This document shows positions 41,429 to 49,836 of a DNA stretch of 55,681 nucleotides, one piece after another. Position numbers and translations under genes: made by a program. Under the pieces are notes generated by a model, which did not search any database, was not told where the DNA came from, and saw nothing but the letters and a program-made list of their open reading frames with translations. How positions within the stretch are numbered: the stretch's first letter is position 1; the number at the start of each line of letters is the position of its first letter. Source of the DNA: DAOUBP01 sp034432655 (GTDB lineage Bacteria > Chloroflexota > Anaerolineae > CG2-30-64-16); contig DAOUBP010000106.1 in NCBI GenBank assembly GCA_034432655.1, forward strand, positions 1-55,681, written 5' to 3'.

Positions 41429-42766
41429 ATGATGAGCGCTGGTTTGCGGTTTGTGGCAGGGCGGAAATCCGCTGTGCTGTTGTTGTTCATGACGGGTCTT
41501 CTCGTGTTGTCAGCGTGTGGCGGTGGGCCGGCGGTCGCGCAGCCGGCCGCAAGCGCGAACCCGACACCTTTGCCGCCGGTAAAGGCGGATAATCGCGTTG
41601 TGGCCGACGGCCGCGTGGTGCCCGTCCTCAGCGCCGATTTGAGCCTGCCGACCGGTGGGATCGTGGCGGAACTTTTCGTCTCGGAAGGTGATCAGGTGTC
41701 GGCCGGCCAGTTGCTTTTGCGGCTGAACGCGGCCCGTCAGCTGGCCAGCGTCGCCCAGGCCGAGGCGGATGTGCGTCGTGCTCAAGCCAGGCTTGACCTG
41801 GTCAAGGCGGGCGCACGCAGTCAGGAGATCGAGGCGGCGCGTGCCGCTGTAGACGCCGCCCAGGCACGGGTGGATAGCCTGACCCAAGGCCCGCGGCCCG
41901 AGGAGCTGGCCGCCGCCGAGGCCAGCCTGGCCGCCGCCCAGGCAGCGTTGGCCAAGGCGTCCAGCAGCGCCTCGCGCGAGCAAATCGTAGCGGCGCAGGC
42001 TGAGTTGGCCAACGCTGAGGCTTCCTTGCGCCAGGCGCAAGCGTTGTACGATCGGGTGGCCAGCGCGCCTGACATTGCAATGCGGCCCGAGGCATTGCAG
42101 TTGGAGCGGGCCACCAACGCGTACAACGCGGCCAGGGCCCGCTATGAGGAGCTGACACGCGGCCCCAATCCGGCTGATGTCGCCAGCGCCCGGGCTCAGG
42201 TTGCCCGGGCCCAGGCCGAGCTTGATGCCTTGAAAGCACCGGCCCGGCCGGTTGACCTGGCCGCGGCCCAGGCCGAATTGCGGCGCGTCCAGGCACAGCT
42301 CGATCTGCTGCTGGCCGGGCCCCAGCCGGAAGAAGTGCGGGTCGCCGAAGCGGATGTTGCAGCGGCCGAGGCGGCATTGGCTCAGGCCCGGGCGTTGTTG
42401 AGTGAGGTCGAGCTGCGCGCGCCCTTCGCCGGCACGGTTGCCGCGCTGGAGGTTGGGATCGGACAACAGGCCACGCCGGGTGCTCCGTTGGTCCGCCTGG
42501 CCGATCTTTCCGGTTGGTTGATCGAGACCCGTGACTTGACCGAGCTGAGGATCGTCAATATACGTGAAGGGGATCGTGCTGTGATCTCGGTGGATGCGTT
42601 GCCTGGGCTTGAGCTGCCGGGTCGGGTACTGCGGATCCGCCCCATCGGCGAGAGCAGACAGGGCGATATGACATATACGGTGTTGATCAAGCCCGATCGT
42701 TTCGACGAACGTTTGCGGTGGAACATGACCGCCAAGGTGACCATCGAACCGGGCGGTGGAGACTGA
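41429..42766 (+). CDS. Membrane fusion/adaptor lipoprotein (HlyD/MacA-like)
   Basis: A 445-residue adaptor of the exporter. The signal has lipobox LSAC with Cys30. A half-barrel follows (VVADGRVVPVLSADLSLPT), then a split lipoyl/biotinyl-like part (GIVAELFVSEGDQVSAGQLL, about 78-97), a long alpha-helical hairpin (about 102-327), and the second lipoyl half (VELRAPFAGTVAALEVGIGQ, about 327-346). The hairpin carries five related turns of the type G-(A/P)-R/N/Q-(P/S)-(E/A/V)-(E/D)-(L/V/I) at about 128, 154, 245, 271 and 297, so it grew by repetition of a 26-residue unit. It should join the permease to an outer partner. The ATG at 41429 has AAGGGAG upstream, 14 bases after the permease stop. Confidence 0.9.
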   Translation: MMSAGLRFVAGRKSAVLLLFMTGLLVLSACGGGPAVAQPAASANPTPLPPVKADNRVVADGRVVPVLSADLSLPTGGIVAELFVSEGDQVSAGQLLLRLNAARQLASVAQAEADVRRAQARLDLVKAGARSQEIEAARAAVDAAQARVDSLTQGPRPEELAAAEASLAAAQAALAKASSSASREQIVAAQAELANAEASLRQAQALYDRVASAPDIAMRPEALQLERATNAYNAARARYEELTRGPNPADVASARAQVARAQAELDALKAPARPVDLAAAQAELRRVQAQLDLLLAGPQPEEVRVAEADVAAAEAALAQARALLSEVELRAPFAGTVAALEVGIGQQATPGAPLVRLADLSGWLIETRDLTELRIVNIREGDRAVISVDALPGLELPGRVLRIRPIGESRQGDMTYTVLIKPDRFDERLRWNMTAKVTIEPGGGD

Positions 42767-42770
42767 TCGT

Positions 42771-45203
42771 ATGCCCTGGCGCGTTTTGGCAGTCCGGTGG
42801 CGGCCGGTGCTGGTGAGCTGGTGCATCCTGGGCGCGGCGGTTTTCTTTTTCGGCCAGATGATCGTCCTCGCCTCGGAGCGGCCGTTTGCGTCACCTGACC
42901 CGCCGGAACCGCCGCGCGCCGGAGTTGAGATGCCGTTGGCGGTTGGGCCCGGAGGTCCGACGGCCTACGGTCCGTGGGCGCGCGTCGGCCTGGCAGGCCA
43001 GCAGGTGCCCGGAATAGCCGTTGTGCCCGGTTCTGTCACGGTAGTTTTTGCTGCTGCGCGCAACGCTGGTGTTTACCGCAGCCAAGACGGCGGGCGCACA
43101 TGGACTGCGCTGCCGGGCCCCTTCAGTGCTTCGGCCGAAGCGGTGACGGTCTGTCCGTCTGGGGTGCTGTTTGTTGGCACGTGGGGCGAGGGGGTGTATC
43201 GGTTCGACGGCACAGGGTGGTCTGCAGCGCGTGCCGGTCTCCCGCAGCCTTATGTTGGGGCACTGGCCTGTGATGCTGCCGGCGTGCTCTATGCCGGGAC
43301 GTATGACCAGGGTGTATACCGTTCCGTTGACGGTGGCGTAAGCTGGGCCGCGGCCAACGTTGGTTTGTCTCAGCGTCAACCACTGGTCTTGACGGTGTCT
43401 CCCGACGGAGCCGTCTATCTGGGCACGCGCGGGGGTGCCTTTGTATCCACGGATCACGGCATTAACTGGCGCGCGATCGGCCTGGCCAGCCTGCCCGTCT
43501 ATGATTTTGCTTTTGCCGATTCGGATCCGTTGCAGTTGTGGGCTGCGACCATGGGCGGAGGGATATTCTTCAGTGTGAACGGCGGCCAGGACTGGTCTCC
43601 GATGGGCGACAATGGCCTGATATCTGACGCGTACACTGTGGCCTGGTCAGCCGATGGGGTTCTGTATGCCGGCACGCAGAATCACGGTGCCTTTCGTTTT
43701 CAGGGTGGCCGCTGGCAGCCCGATGAGCTGGGTGCGGCACGCGTTTACATGTTGCGTCAGGTCAAGGGCACACCACCGAATCTGCTTGCCGGCACATGGG
43801 ACGGTATCTGGGCACGGGAAATCTACCCGCCCACCCCGACCCCTACCGCCTCGCCGACGGCTACGAGCACGCCCACCGCGACGCCAACCCCGGTGCCGGA
43901 AGTTGTGCTTGTTTTGCGTGCCGATCCTGCCGGAGCTGTTTTCCCAGGTGATGAAATCAGTTACCTCATCTCGTATCGCGTCCTGGGCAACCTGCCTGTG
44001 GCGAACGTGATGATCACCAACGCCATCCCTTCGGGTGTGGTGTTTGTGCCCGGCTCGGTTGTGCCTGCCGAGGGTAATGTGGTGGCGGATGGCGTGATTA
44101 CCTGGTGGCTGGGGGACCTGGCGGCTGGGGCCACGGGCAGCGTCTCGTATCGGGTGCGTGTCCCCTTGCCGACCCCGACACCTACGATGACGGCCACCCC
44201 CACTGCTACGCCGACCTTCACAACGGAACCCACCGCCATTGCGAGCCTGACCCCTACTTCCACGCCCTCGGTCACTGCCACCCCCACCCCGACGGCGACC
44301 GTGACATCTTCGCCCATCCCTACTCCGACGGGGACGGCGACTGCGACCAGCACCCCAACGTTTACACCGACGCCGGTGGCGACCTCCACCCCTACGGCTA
44401 CCGCCACAGGGACGCATACGCCGACCGTCACGCGCACGCCGACGGCCACGGCGATCGCAACACCCACCGTGACGGCAACACCGACGGCCACATTGACTTC
44501 GACCGCCACACCAACGCCGACACCGACGGAGACGCCGACGGCTACACCTGAGCCTACTGCGACACCTACTGCGACACCGACGGCGACGGAAACGCCGACG
44601 GCTACACCTGAGCCTACTACGACACCTACTGCGACACCGACGGAAACACCCACCGCGACGGCAACACCAACGGCCACCGCGACGGCGACGAAAACGCCTA
44701 CTGCAACGCCGACGCCGACGGAAACGCCAACGGCGACGGCAACACCGACCGCCACACCGACGGCGACACCCGAGCCGACCGCCACACCGACCGCCACACC
44801 GACGGCCACACCGACGGCGACGGAAACGCCAACAGCGACGTTGGAGCCAACTGCCACGGCAACGGCGACGGCAACGCCGACGGCGACACCCGAGCCGACG
44901 GCGACACCGACGCCGACGGAAACGCCAACGGCGACGTTGGAGCCAACTGCCACGGCAACGGCGACGGAAACGCCAACGGAAACGCCGACGGCTACACCCG
45001 AGCCGACCGCCACACCGACGCCGACTGAAACTCAGAGTCTGGTTGGGCAAGGCAGGCTCTTTCTGTCAGGAAGAGTGGTGATTTTGAATCGCGGTGCTTT
45101 TGTCTATTGGACCGTCGGCGGGGTGAACTATCAGGCCAGATCAAATGTCGTGATCAACGGCACCTCTGGTCTGCAGTACCTGCCGGTCATCTGGCGTCGG
45201 TAA
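42771..45203 (+). CDS. Surface protein: BNR-type beta-propeller, DUF11-like domain, long Thr/Pro stalk
   Basis: An 810-residue protein. One membrane or signal helix (about 18-40, VSWCILGAAVFFFGQMIVL) precedes a propeller of BNR/sialidase-like repeats at about 60-345 (AARNAGVYRSQDGGRTWTAL; YAGTYDQGVYRSVDGGVSW; ATMGGGIFFSVNGGQDWSPM). A DUF11-like domain follows (about 378-465, DEISYLISYRVLGNLPVANV), then a Thr/Pro/Ala stalk of about 280 residues built from TPTAT-type units, and a C-terminal 45 residues ending LQYLPVIWRR. The gene starts five bases after the adaptor stop; a GTG at 42756 would overlap the adaptor gene. So it is probably co-expressed with the exporter. I infer cell-surface display; the propeller's ligand is unknown. 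Confidence 0.85.
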   Translation: MPWRVLAVRWRPVLVSWCILGAAVFFFGQMIVLASERPFASPDPPEPPRAGVEMPLAVGPGGPTAYGPWARVGLAGQQVPGIAVVPGSVTVVFAAARNAGVYRSQDGGRTWTALPGPFSASAEAVTVCPSGVLFVGTWGEGVYRFDGTGWSAARAGLPQPYVGALACDAAGVLYAGTYDQGVYRSVDGGVSWAAANVGLSQRQPLVLTVSPDGAVYLGTRGGAFVSTDHGINWRAIGLASLPVYDFAFADSDPLQLWAATMGGGIFFSVNGGQDWSPMGDNGLISDAYTVAWSADGVLYAGTQNHGAFRFQGGRWQPDELGAARVYMLRQVKGTPPNLLAGTWDGIWAREIYPPTPTPTASPTATSTPTATPTPVPEVVLVLRADPAGAVFPGDEISYLISYRVLGNLPVANVMITNAIPSGVVFVPGSVVPAEGNVVADGVITWWLGDLAAGATGSVSYRVRVPLPTPTPTMTATPTATPTFTTEPTAIASLTPTSTPSVTATPTPTATVTSSPIPTPTGTATATSTPTFTPTPVATSTPTATATGTHTPTVTRTPTATAIATPTVTATPTATLTSTATPTPTPTETPTATPEPTATPTATPTATETPTATPEPTTTPTATPTETPTATATPTATATATKTPTATPTPTETPTATATPTATPTATPEPTATPTATPTATPTATETPTATLEPTATATATATPTATPEPTATPTPTETPTATLEPTATATATETPTETPTATPEPTATPTPTETQSLVGQGRLFLSGRVVILNRGAFVYWTVGGVNYQARSNVVINGTSGLQYLPVIWRR
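44168..45028 (+). repeat. Coding minisatellite for the Thr/Pro stalk
   Basis: About 860 bases of ACxCCxACx-type codons. Larger periods are visible: a 60-base unit at 44525-44584 recurs at 44585-44643 with two changes, and a 50-base segment at 44822 recurs 96 bases later at 44918 with one change. Three-base periodicity opens spurious long frames on all other reading frames and on the minus strand. Confidence 0.9.
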
Positions 45204-45233
45204 GCATGGATGGGAACTCATGAGGAAGCGAAG

Positions 45234-46169
45234 ATGCGCAATCGTACTCAATCGGGTTCCATAGTGGCAGTGATTTTGGTGCTCTTATCAGCCGTGATCG
45301 TCGGGGCTGCGATTCCGTTGTTATCTGGCGGCAGGAATTTGTCCTATGACGCGCACGGTTGGACGCCGCCACCAACGCGCGTGACAACGGGCACAGTGCC
45401 CAGCCCGGGGCCGGTTGCCAGGCGCACCCAGGTTCTGAGCCTGGCGGCTCAGCCGGCAGAGAATCAAGGGCCATTCCTGACGCCGACTGCTACTGCCACA
45501 GGAGCAGCACTATCTCCGACTTTGACGGCCATGCCGTCGCCCGTCATGTTGACCGTAACCTTTACTTCTGGCCCGACGTCTCTAAAAACAGAGACGAGTT
45601 CGCCTGCCGCTGGGACATTGTCGGCGCCGACCATGTCGCCCACAACTTTGGCGCTACAGGCCCAGCCTCCGCCGGCCGGTGTGACGCCGCCTGCTGAGGG
45701 CGTGGTCAACTTGCTAACGGTCACACCTGTAGCAGTGTCAGCCCCGAGACCAACCCCTCGCCGCCTGCCGACGGCCACGCCTGGTGTGTTTGACGCCGTC
45801 AGCCCGCCGGCCCTGGTGAGTCCCAGCGATGGCGCCTCGGCACGGGGTGTGATCAGATTCGAGTGGTTGCCCACCGGGCCGTTGCCGGCCGGCGCTGGCT
45901 ATGAAGTTGTGTGGTGGAACCCCGAGGAGCCGCCCGAAGCAGCCCGCGGCCTGGCGCCGCCCACCCAGGCGAATCTCCTGGAACTTAACATTGACTCGCT
46001 ATTCTCGTCCGGTCAGGTTCCTGGTGGGCGTTTGTTTTGGACTGTGCTGATCGTCCGCAGTGCACCTTATGCCCGATTGACACAGCCTGCGCAGAGCCCT
46101 CAGCATCGCTTTATCTATGCAGGAGAAGCACCGGTTGCCCCGGCTCAACCGCCGCCGCCGAGACCGTGA
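45234..46169 (+). CDS. Secreted or membrane-anchored Thr/Pro-rich protein
   Basis: A 311-residue protein without a recognised family. Its N-terminus has a single hydrophobic helix (about 8-29, SGSIVAVILVLLSAVIVGAAI), probably an uncleaved anchor or signal. Residues about 55-190 are rich in Thr, Pro, Ser and Ala (LTPTATATGAALSPTLTAMP). Residues about 195-300 form a small domain with beta strands (ALVSPSDGASARGVIRFEW, YEVVWWNPEEP, GRLFWTVLIVRSAPYARL) that resembles an Ig- or fibronectin-type fold; this is my reading of the pattern, not a family match. The ATG at 45234 has GAGGAAG upstream, 30 bases after the propeller gene. It probably belongs to the same transcript. It ends in a proline-rich tail, not in the LP motif of its neighbours. 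Confidence 0.75.
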   Translation: MRNRTQSGSIVAVILVLLSAVIVGAAIPLLSGGRNLSYDAHGWTPPPTRVTTGTVPSPGPVARRTQVLSLAAQPAENQGPFLTPTATATGAALSPTLTAMPSPVMLTVTFTSGPTSLKTETSSPAAGTLSAPTMSPTTLALQAQPPPAGVTPPAEGVVNLLTVTPVAVSAPRPTPRRLPTATPGVFDAVSPPALVSPSDGASARGVIRFEWLPTGPLPAGAGYEVVWWNPEEPPEAARGLAPPTQANLLELNIDSLFSSGQVPGGRLFWTVLIVRSAPYARLTQPAQSPQHRFIYAGEAPVAPAQPPPPRP

Positions 46170-46225
46170 CGGGATCGTCCTGAGTTCAGCTCACACAGAT
46201 GACATGCATCTAGAAGAGAGGAACG

Positions 46226-46846
46226 ATGGCCAAAATACCTGATAGCTGGGCTGTCATTACCAGGGTGGCAGTTCTGTCGGTGTTGGCGTTGGTGATTGCT
46301 GCTGGTGCTGTGTCATCTTGGCAACTGTCCTTGGCGTGGCACCCAGTCGAGACCATGTCTGTGCCGGCGGCCGGGTCCACTGGTTGGCCTGGGGTCTTTC
46401 GCCCCCTGCCGAAAGTGTTTGACCCGCAATTGCAGCCTGGCGATTCTATCGCCGAGGCCGACTATCTGTTTAACAAGACGGTAATGCTGAAGGAGGAATA
46501 TGATGCGACGCAGAGTTGCAGTGGTTCTGTAAAATCGCTTTGGGTACATGCCGATGCGAAGGTAGTCTATTGCTTTCGTTTCAGAAACATCGGTACCACC
46601 TCATTCATTACATTGACCCTGGTGGATGATCAGCTGGGCACTCTTGGCCCGCTCGGATTATCCCCACCTTTTGTGCCCAATGCAGCCGGCGGTTTTTTGG
46701 CCTACGACGTTCCGATCGCGGAAGCGGTGACTAACTATGCCACCAGCACGTTGGAGGATGATCAGGGAAACGTTGTGGTGAAGAGCGATAAAGCCACGGT
46801 CCATGTCTATCATTCGGTGTGGTTACCGATTGTTCTTGGCCCTTAA
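46226..46846 (+). CDS. Small secreted protein, paralogue of the next gene's N-terminal domain
   Basis: A 206-residue protein with a signal or anchor helix (about 13-32, VLSVLALVIAAGAVSSW). Residues about 77-195 form one beta-rich domain that matches residues about 70-190 of the following 947-residue protein: both have KTVMLxxxYDATQSCSGS, KVVYCxRFRNIGTTxF, LGPLxxxPPFVPNAxGGFLAY and a DNQGN/DDQGN-VV-(K/R)SD-ATV end. It thus looks like a single-domain form derived by duplication. The domain may be a DUF11-like adhesion fold. The protein ends HSVWLPIVLGP, a tail shared with two other proteins here. GAGAGG precedes the ATG. Confidence 0.8.
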   Translation: MAKIPDSWAVITRVAVLSVLALVIAAGAVSSWQLSLAWHPVETMSVPAAGSTGWPGVFRPLPKVFDPQLQPGDSIAEADYLFNKTVMLKEEYDATQSCSGSVKSLWVHADAKVVYCFRFRNIGTTSFITLTLVDDQLGTLGPLGLSPPFVPNAAGGFLAYDVPIAEAVTNYATSTLEDDQGNVVVKSDKATVHVYHSVWLPIVLGP

Positions 46847-46864
46847 AAGATCTGGAGGTTTCAC

Positions 46865-49708
46865 ATGAGGCGAGGTGTTTGGGGATTGCTAGCTTTGATT
46901 CTCGGCGTAACGGCGCTGATCTTGGGTTTGGGTGTTTTGTCCACTCGGGCAACCACATCCGATCAGGCCGGTTGGGAAAGCGCAGACTCACCCACGCAGT
47001 CCAGCGGATCGTTTCCCTTTGCGGTTTTGCCTGTGGAGTTCACATCAGAAGACTGGGCAGCACCGGATGGTATTGCTGCTGCGGACTTCAGATTCAGCAA
47101 AACGGTGATGCTCCAGTCCGCTTATGACGCAACACAGAGTTGTTCGGGATCGGGCGAGACCCTCACGGTGAATTACGGCACCAAAGTGGTCTACTGTTAT
47201 CGTTTCAGGAACATCGGGACCACTACTTTCTTAACCATTACCATGGTAGATGATAAGTTGGGGAGTATTGGCCCGTTGGCTTTTACACCGCCTTTTGTCC
47301 CTAACGCTTCAGGTGGGTTTCTGGCGTACGGTGTGCCAATGACGCAGACGATCACCAACAATGCCACGATGACCCTGCAGGACAATCAAGGAAACACGGT
47401 GGTGAGAAGCGACTCCGCGACGGTCAATGTGATCATCCCCACGGTCGGCGGCTATGTGTTCCTGGATCTAAACGGAGACGGGTTTCGCCAGGCAGAAGAG
47501 CAAACAGGCGTTGAAAATGTCCCTGTGACTTTATCGAACGATGCTGGTGTCATCGGCAGGAAGTTTTCGATAGCCGACGGTTGGTATCAGTTTCTGGACG
47601 TGATTCCAGGCACCTACACCTTGCGCATAGATGTACCAGACGGCTATGTTGCCACCAGCCCGATTGTGCAATCAGTAGAGGTCGTGGCAGGACAGGATCC
47701 GGTGGTCAATTTCGGGCTGCAAGTGCTGCCGACGCCAACCCCTACTACCACCCCTACGGCGAGCGCTACACCGACGATCACGCCCACGCCAACGCCTTCT
47801 CCGACTCCGACACAGACCCTTACCCCGACACCTTCGCCTACATCCACACCGTCTCCTACGCCGACCGCGACAACCGTCTTGCCTATGCCACCCGCCAGGG
47901 TGTGGGCTGAGGAGGGGGAAGGTTTTGTGGCGCTGTTCTGGGATCGGGTGCCGGATGCGGAAGCGTACGTTATCTGGCGTTCCCTGACGCCCGGCGGCCC
48001 TTATGATGAGATCACTCAAGTGGTCAACACCTTCTACCGTGACAATGGCCTGGAAAATGGCCTTGTTCACTACTATGTCGTGCAGACGTTGCGCGGTGGG
48101 GTCCGCAGCATGTACTCCGCTGAAGTGGCAGCGATTCCTCATTGGAAGATCTCAGGTTTGCTGCTCAACGGACCCGCCGTAATAGACCATGTCTTGCATG
48201 AGGGTCAACCGACTCAGCCGATCTCCGCGCGCGTGCGGGTGAAATATGAAACGGTCAAGCCCGGGCCGATCGGCGGCCTCTTGTTGGAGGTCGGTTATGG
48301 GCCCGAGGGCACGCGACCGACCACCTGGGATACATGGCAACCGTTGGCCTTCGTGCGGGACTATCCGGAGTCAGATGCGCAGTTCAGGGAATGGGAGGAA
48401 TGGGCCGGCGTTCTGTTCCCGGATCGGCCAGGGACGTATCGTTTCCTGGTGCGTGCCAGTGCCACGGGCGGGCGGGATTGGTTGTATGCCGGTTTGCGGA
48501 TCGGCGTGCGGCATGGCGGCTTGCTCAGGGTGACTCCGGCGGCCCGAGCCGTGGCGGCCGATGTGCTGGCCCAGCCCGCAGAGGGCATCACCCGCTGGAT
48601 CACGGTGGACACTGACGATGGCCGCGTGGATGTTGGGTGGGGGGAGCCCTTCTATCAAGGGGCTTGTGATAACGATGCGCTGGACGACCGGTGGGAGATC
48701 AGAAACGCCTGGGTGCGCAACGACGGCACGTCTATTTACTTTCGGCTCGAAACATGTGCCGGGCCGGCCCTGGGTGACAACGCGAATCTGCGTGCCAGCG
48801 GGGCCCTTGACTGCAATTTGGATGGCGACTTCACCGACGGTTTTGAGACCGGCCCGCAGGGGGATCGGATCGTCAACTTCAATCCGGCAGCAGATCCGCA
48901 TACGATTGCCATCGTGAGCGGCAGCGGACAGGCGGTCGCTTTTTACAGTGATGCGTACGGGGAACAGCCGGATGATACCAACATGGAGTGGAAAGCGGAC
49001 CTGAAGGACCTCTATCCGGCATGTCGGGGCAGCACGGAGAGGGTTGACCTGGCCGTGGCGGTCATAGATGTGGACATCACCGCTGCCGTAGACGTCACCC
49101 CGGTGCAATCCTATCGCATGCCGATGGATTACGGCGACCTGCCGGATGACGACGGGTTCGGGGATTGCAGCGGCTATCAGAGCCGGTTGAAGTGCGACGG
49201 CGCGCGGCATGGATTGGCCGGCAGCCTGCGCTTAGGTGCCGAAGTGGATGCCGATAGCGGTGATCGGCAGAACGCCTCGGCAGATGCCGATGACATAACC
49301 GGCGCCGTCCCGGATGATGAAGAGGGCGTTATGCCAGCATTTGGGGTTCGCTGGCGCGCTGGCGGCAGGGGTGCCCTGAAGGTTGTTGTGTCCGGTGGCA
49401 GTGGGTACTTGAGCTGTTGGCTCGATTGGAACCGGGATGGTGACTTTGCCGACTCCGGCGAGCAGATCTTAACGAACATACCGGTAGACGAAGGCGTGCA
49501 AGCTCTTGCTCTTGATATACCGCCCGCGCTAACCTTCCCAAATGATTTCTTTGTGCGTTGCCGTGTCTACCCGGAAGTGATTGACTCTCCCCTTTTCTAC
49601 GGCCCAGTGGAATTCGGTGAAGTAGAAGATCACCTGTGGTCTTTCGACGCTGGCGGGCAGCCCCTGTTGGGTCAACGGCTGGTCTGGCTGCCGGTCTTGT
49701 ACAAATAA
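46865..49708 (+). CDS. Large secreted modular protein with SdrD_B-like, FN3-like and GEVED domains
   Basis: A 947-residue protein. Order: signal helix (about 8-28); domain shared with the upstream 206-residue protein (about 70-190); an SdrD_B-like domain (about 193-282, GGYVFLDLNGDGFRQAEEQTGVENVPVTLS); a Thr/Pro stalk (about 283-340); a fibronectin-type III-like domain (about 342-420); a spacer; the module NTDDGRVDVGWGEPFYQG...RNAWVRNDGTSIYFRLETC (about 575-650) and a GEVED domain (about 760-935) with MDYGDLPDDDGFGD, LSCWLDWNRDGDFADSGE and YGPVEFGEVEDHLWSF. It ends LVWLPVLYK. The rich Asp loops suggest Ca2+-binding, and the whole suggests adhesion or surface display. GGAGG eight bases before the ATG. 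Confidence 0.85.
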   Translation: MRRGVWGLLALILGVTALILGLGVLSTRATTSDQAGWESADSPTQSSGSFPFAVLPVEFTSEDWAAPDGIAAADFRFSKTVMLQSAYDATQSCSGSGETLTVNYGTKVVYCYRFRNIGTTTFLTITMVDDKLGSIGPLAFTPPFVPNASGGFLAYGVPMTQTITNNATMTLQDNQGNTVVRSDSATVNVIIPTVGGYVFLDLNGDGFRQAEEQTGVENVPVTLSNDAGVIGRKFSIADGWYQFLDVIPGTYTLRIDVPDGYVATSPIVQSVEVVAGQDPVVNFGLQVLPTPTPTTTPTASATPTITPTPTPSPTPTQTLTPTPSPTSTPSPTPTATTVLPMPPARVWAEEGEGFVALFWDRVPDAEAYVIWRSLTPGGPYDEITQVVNTFYRDNGLENGLVHYYVVQTLRGGVRSMYSAEVAAIPHWKISGLLLNGPAVIDHVLHEGQPTQPISARVRVKYETVKPGPIGGLLLEVGYGPEGTRPTTWDTWQPLAFVRDYPESDAQFREWEEWAGVLFPDRPGTYRFLVRASATGGRDWLYAGLRIGVRHGGLLRVTPAARAVAADVLAQPAEGITRWITVDTDDGRVDVGWGEPFYQGACDNDALDDRWEIRNAWVRNDGTSIYFRLETCAGPALGDNANLRASGALDCNLDGDFTDGFETGPQGDRIVNFNPAADPHTIAIVSGSGQAVAFYSDAYGEQPDDTNMEWKADLKDLYPACRGSTERVDLAVAVIDVDITAAVDVTPVQSYRMPMDYGDLPDDDGFGDCSGYQSRLKCDGARHGLAGSLRLGAEVDADSGDRQNASADADDITGAVPDDEEGVMPAFGVRWRAGGRGALKVVVSGGSGYLSCWLDWNRDGDFADSGEQILTNIPVDEGVQALALDIPPALTFPNDFFVRCRVYPEVIDSPLFYGPVEFGEVEDHLWSFDAGGQPLLGQRLVWLPVLYK

Positions 49709-49719
49709 GGGGCAGATGA

Positions 49720-49748
49720 TTGACAAATTCGGTGTTGCACCGTACAAT
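49720..49748 (+). promoter_or_regulatory. Promoter of the 510-residue GEVED protein gene
   Basis: Perfect -35 TTGACA (49720-49725), 17-base spacer, -10 TACAAT (49743-49748). It lies 12 bases past the stop of the preceding gene and about 80 bases upstream of the next ATG, so the 510-residue protein has its own transcription start. Confidence 0.75.
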
Positions 49749-49836
49749 CGGTTTGTGTTGGACACTGGAAGTGAGACGATGTTGTGATCGCCATATCGGA
49801 CAGCTTCAGAGAGAACGAGAGGGGGATTTGAACAAG

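Noticed and set aside
43961..45013. Long Val/Gly-rich (350 residues) and Arg-rich (467 residues, 43647-45050) open frames on the minus strand
   Set aside because: They are mirror images of the three-base-periodic Thr/Pro minisatellite; they lack ribosome sites and any family pattern.
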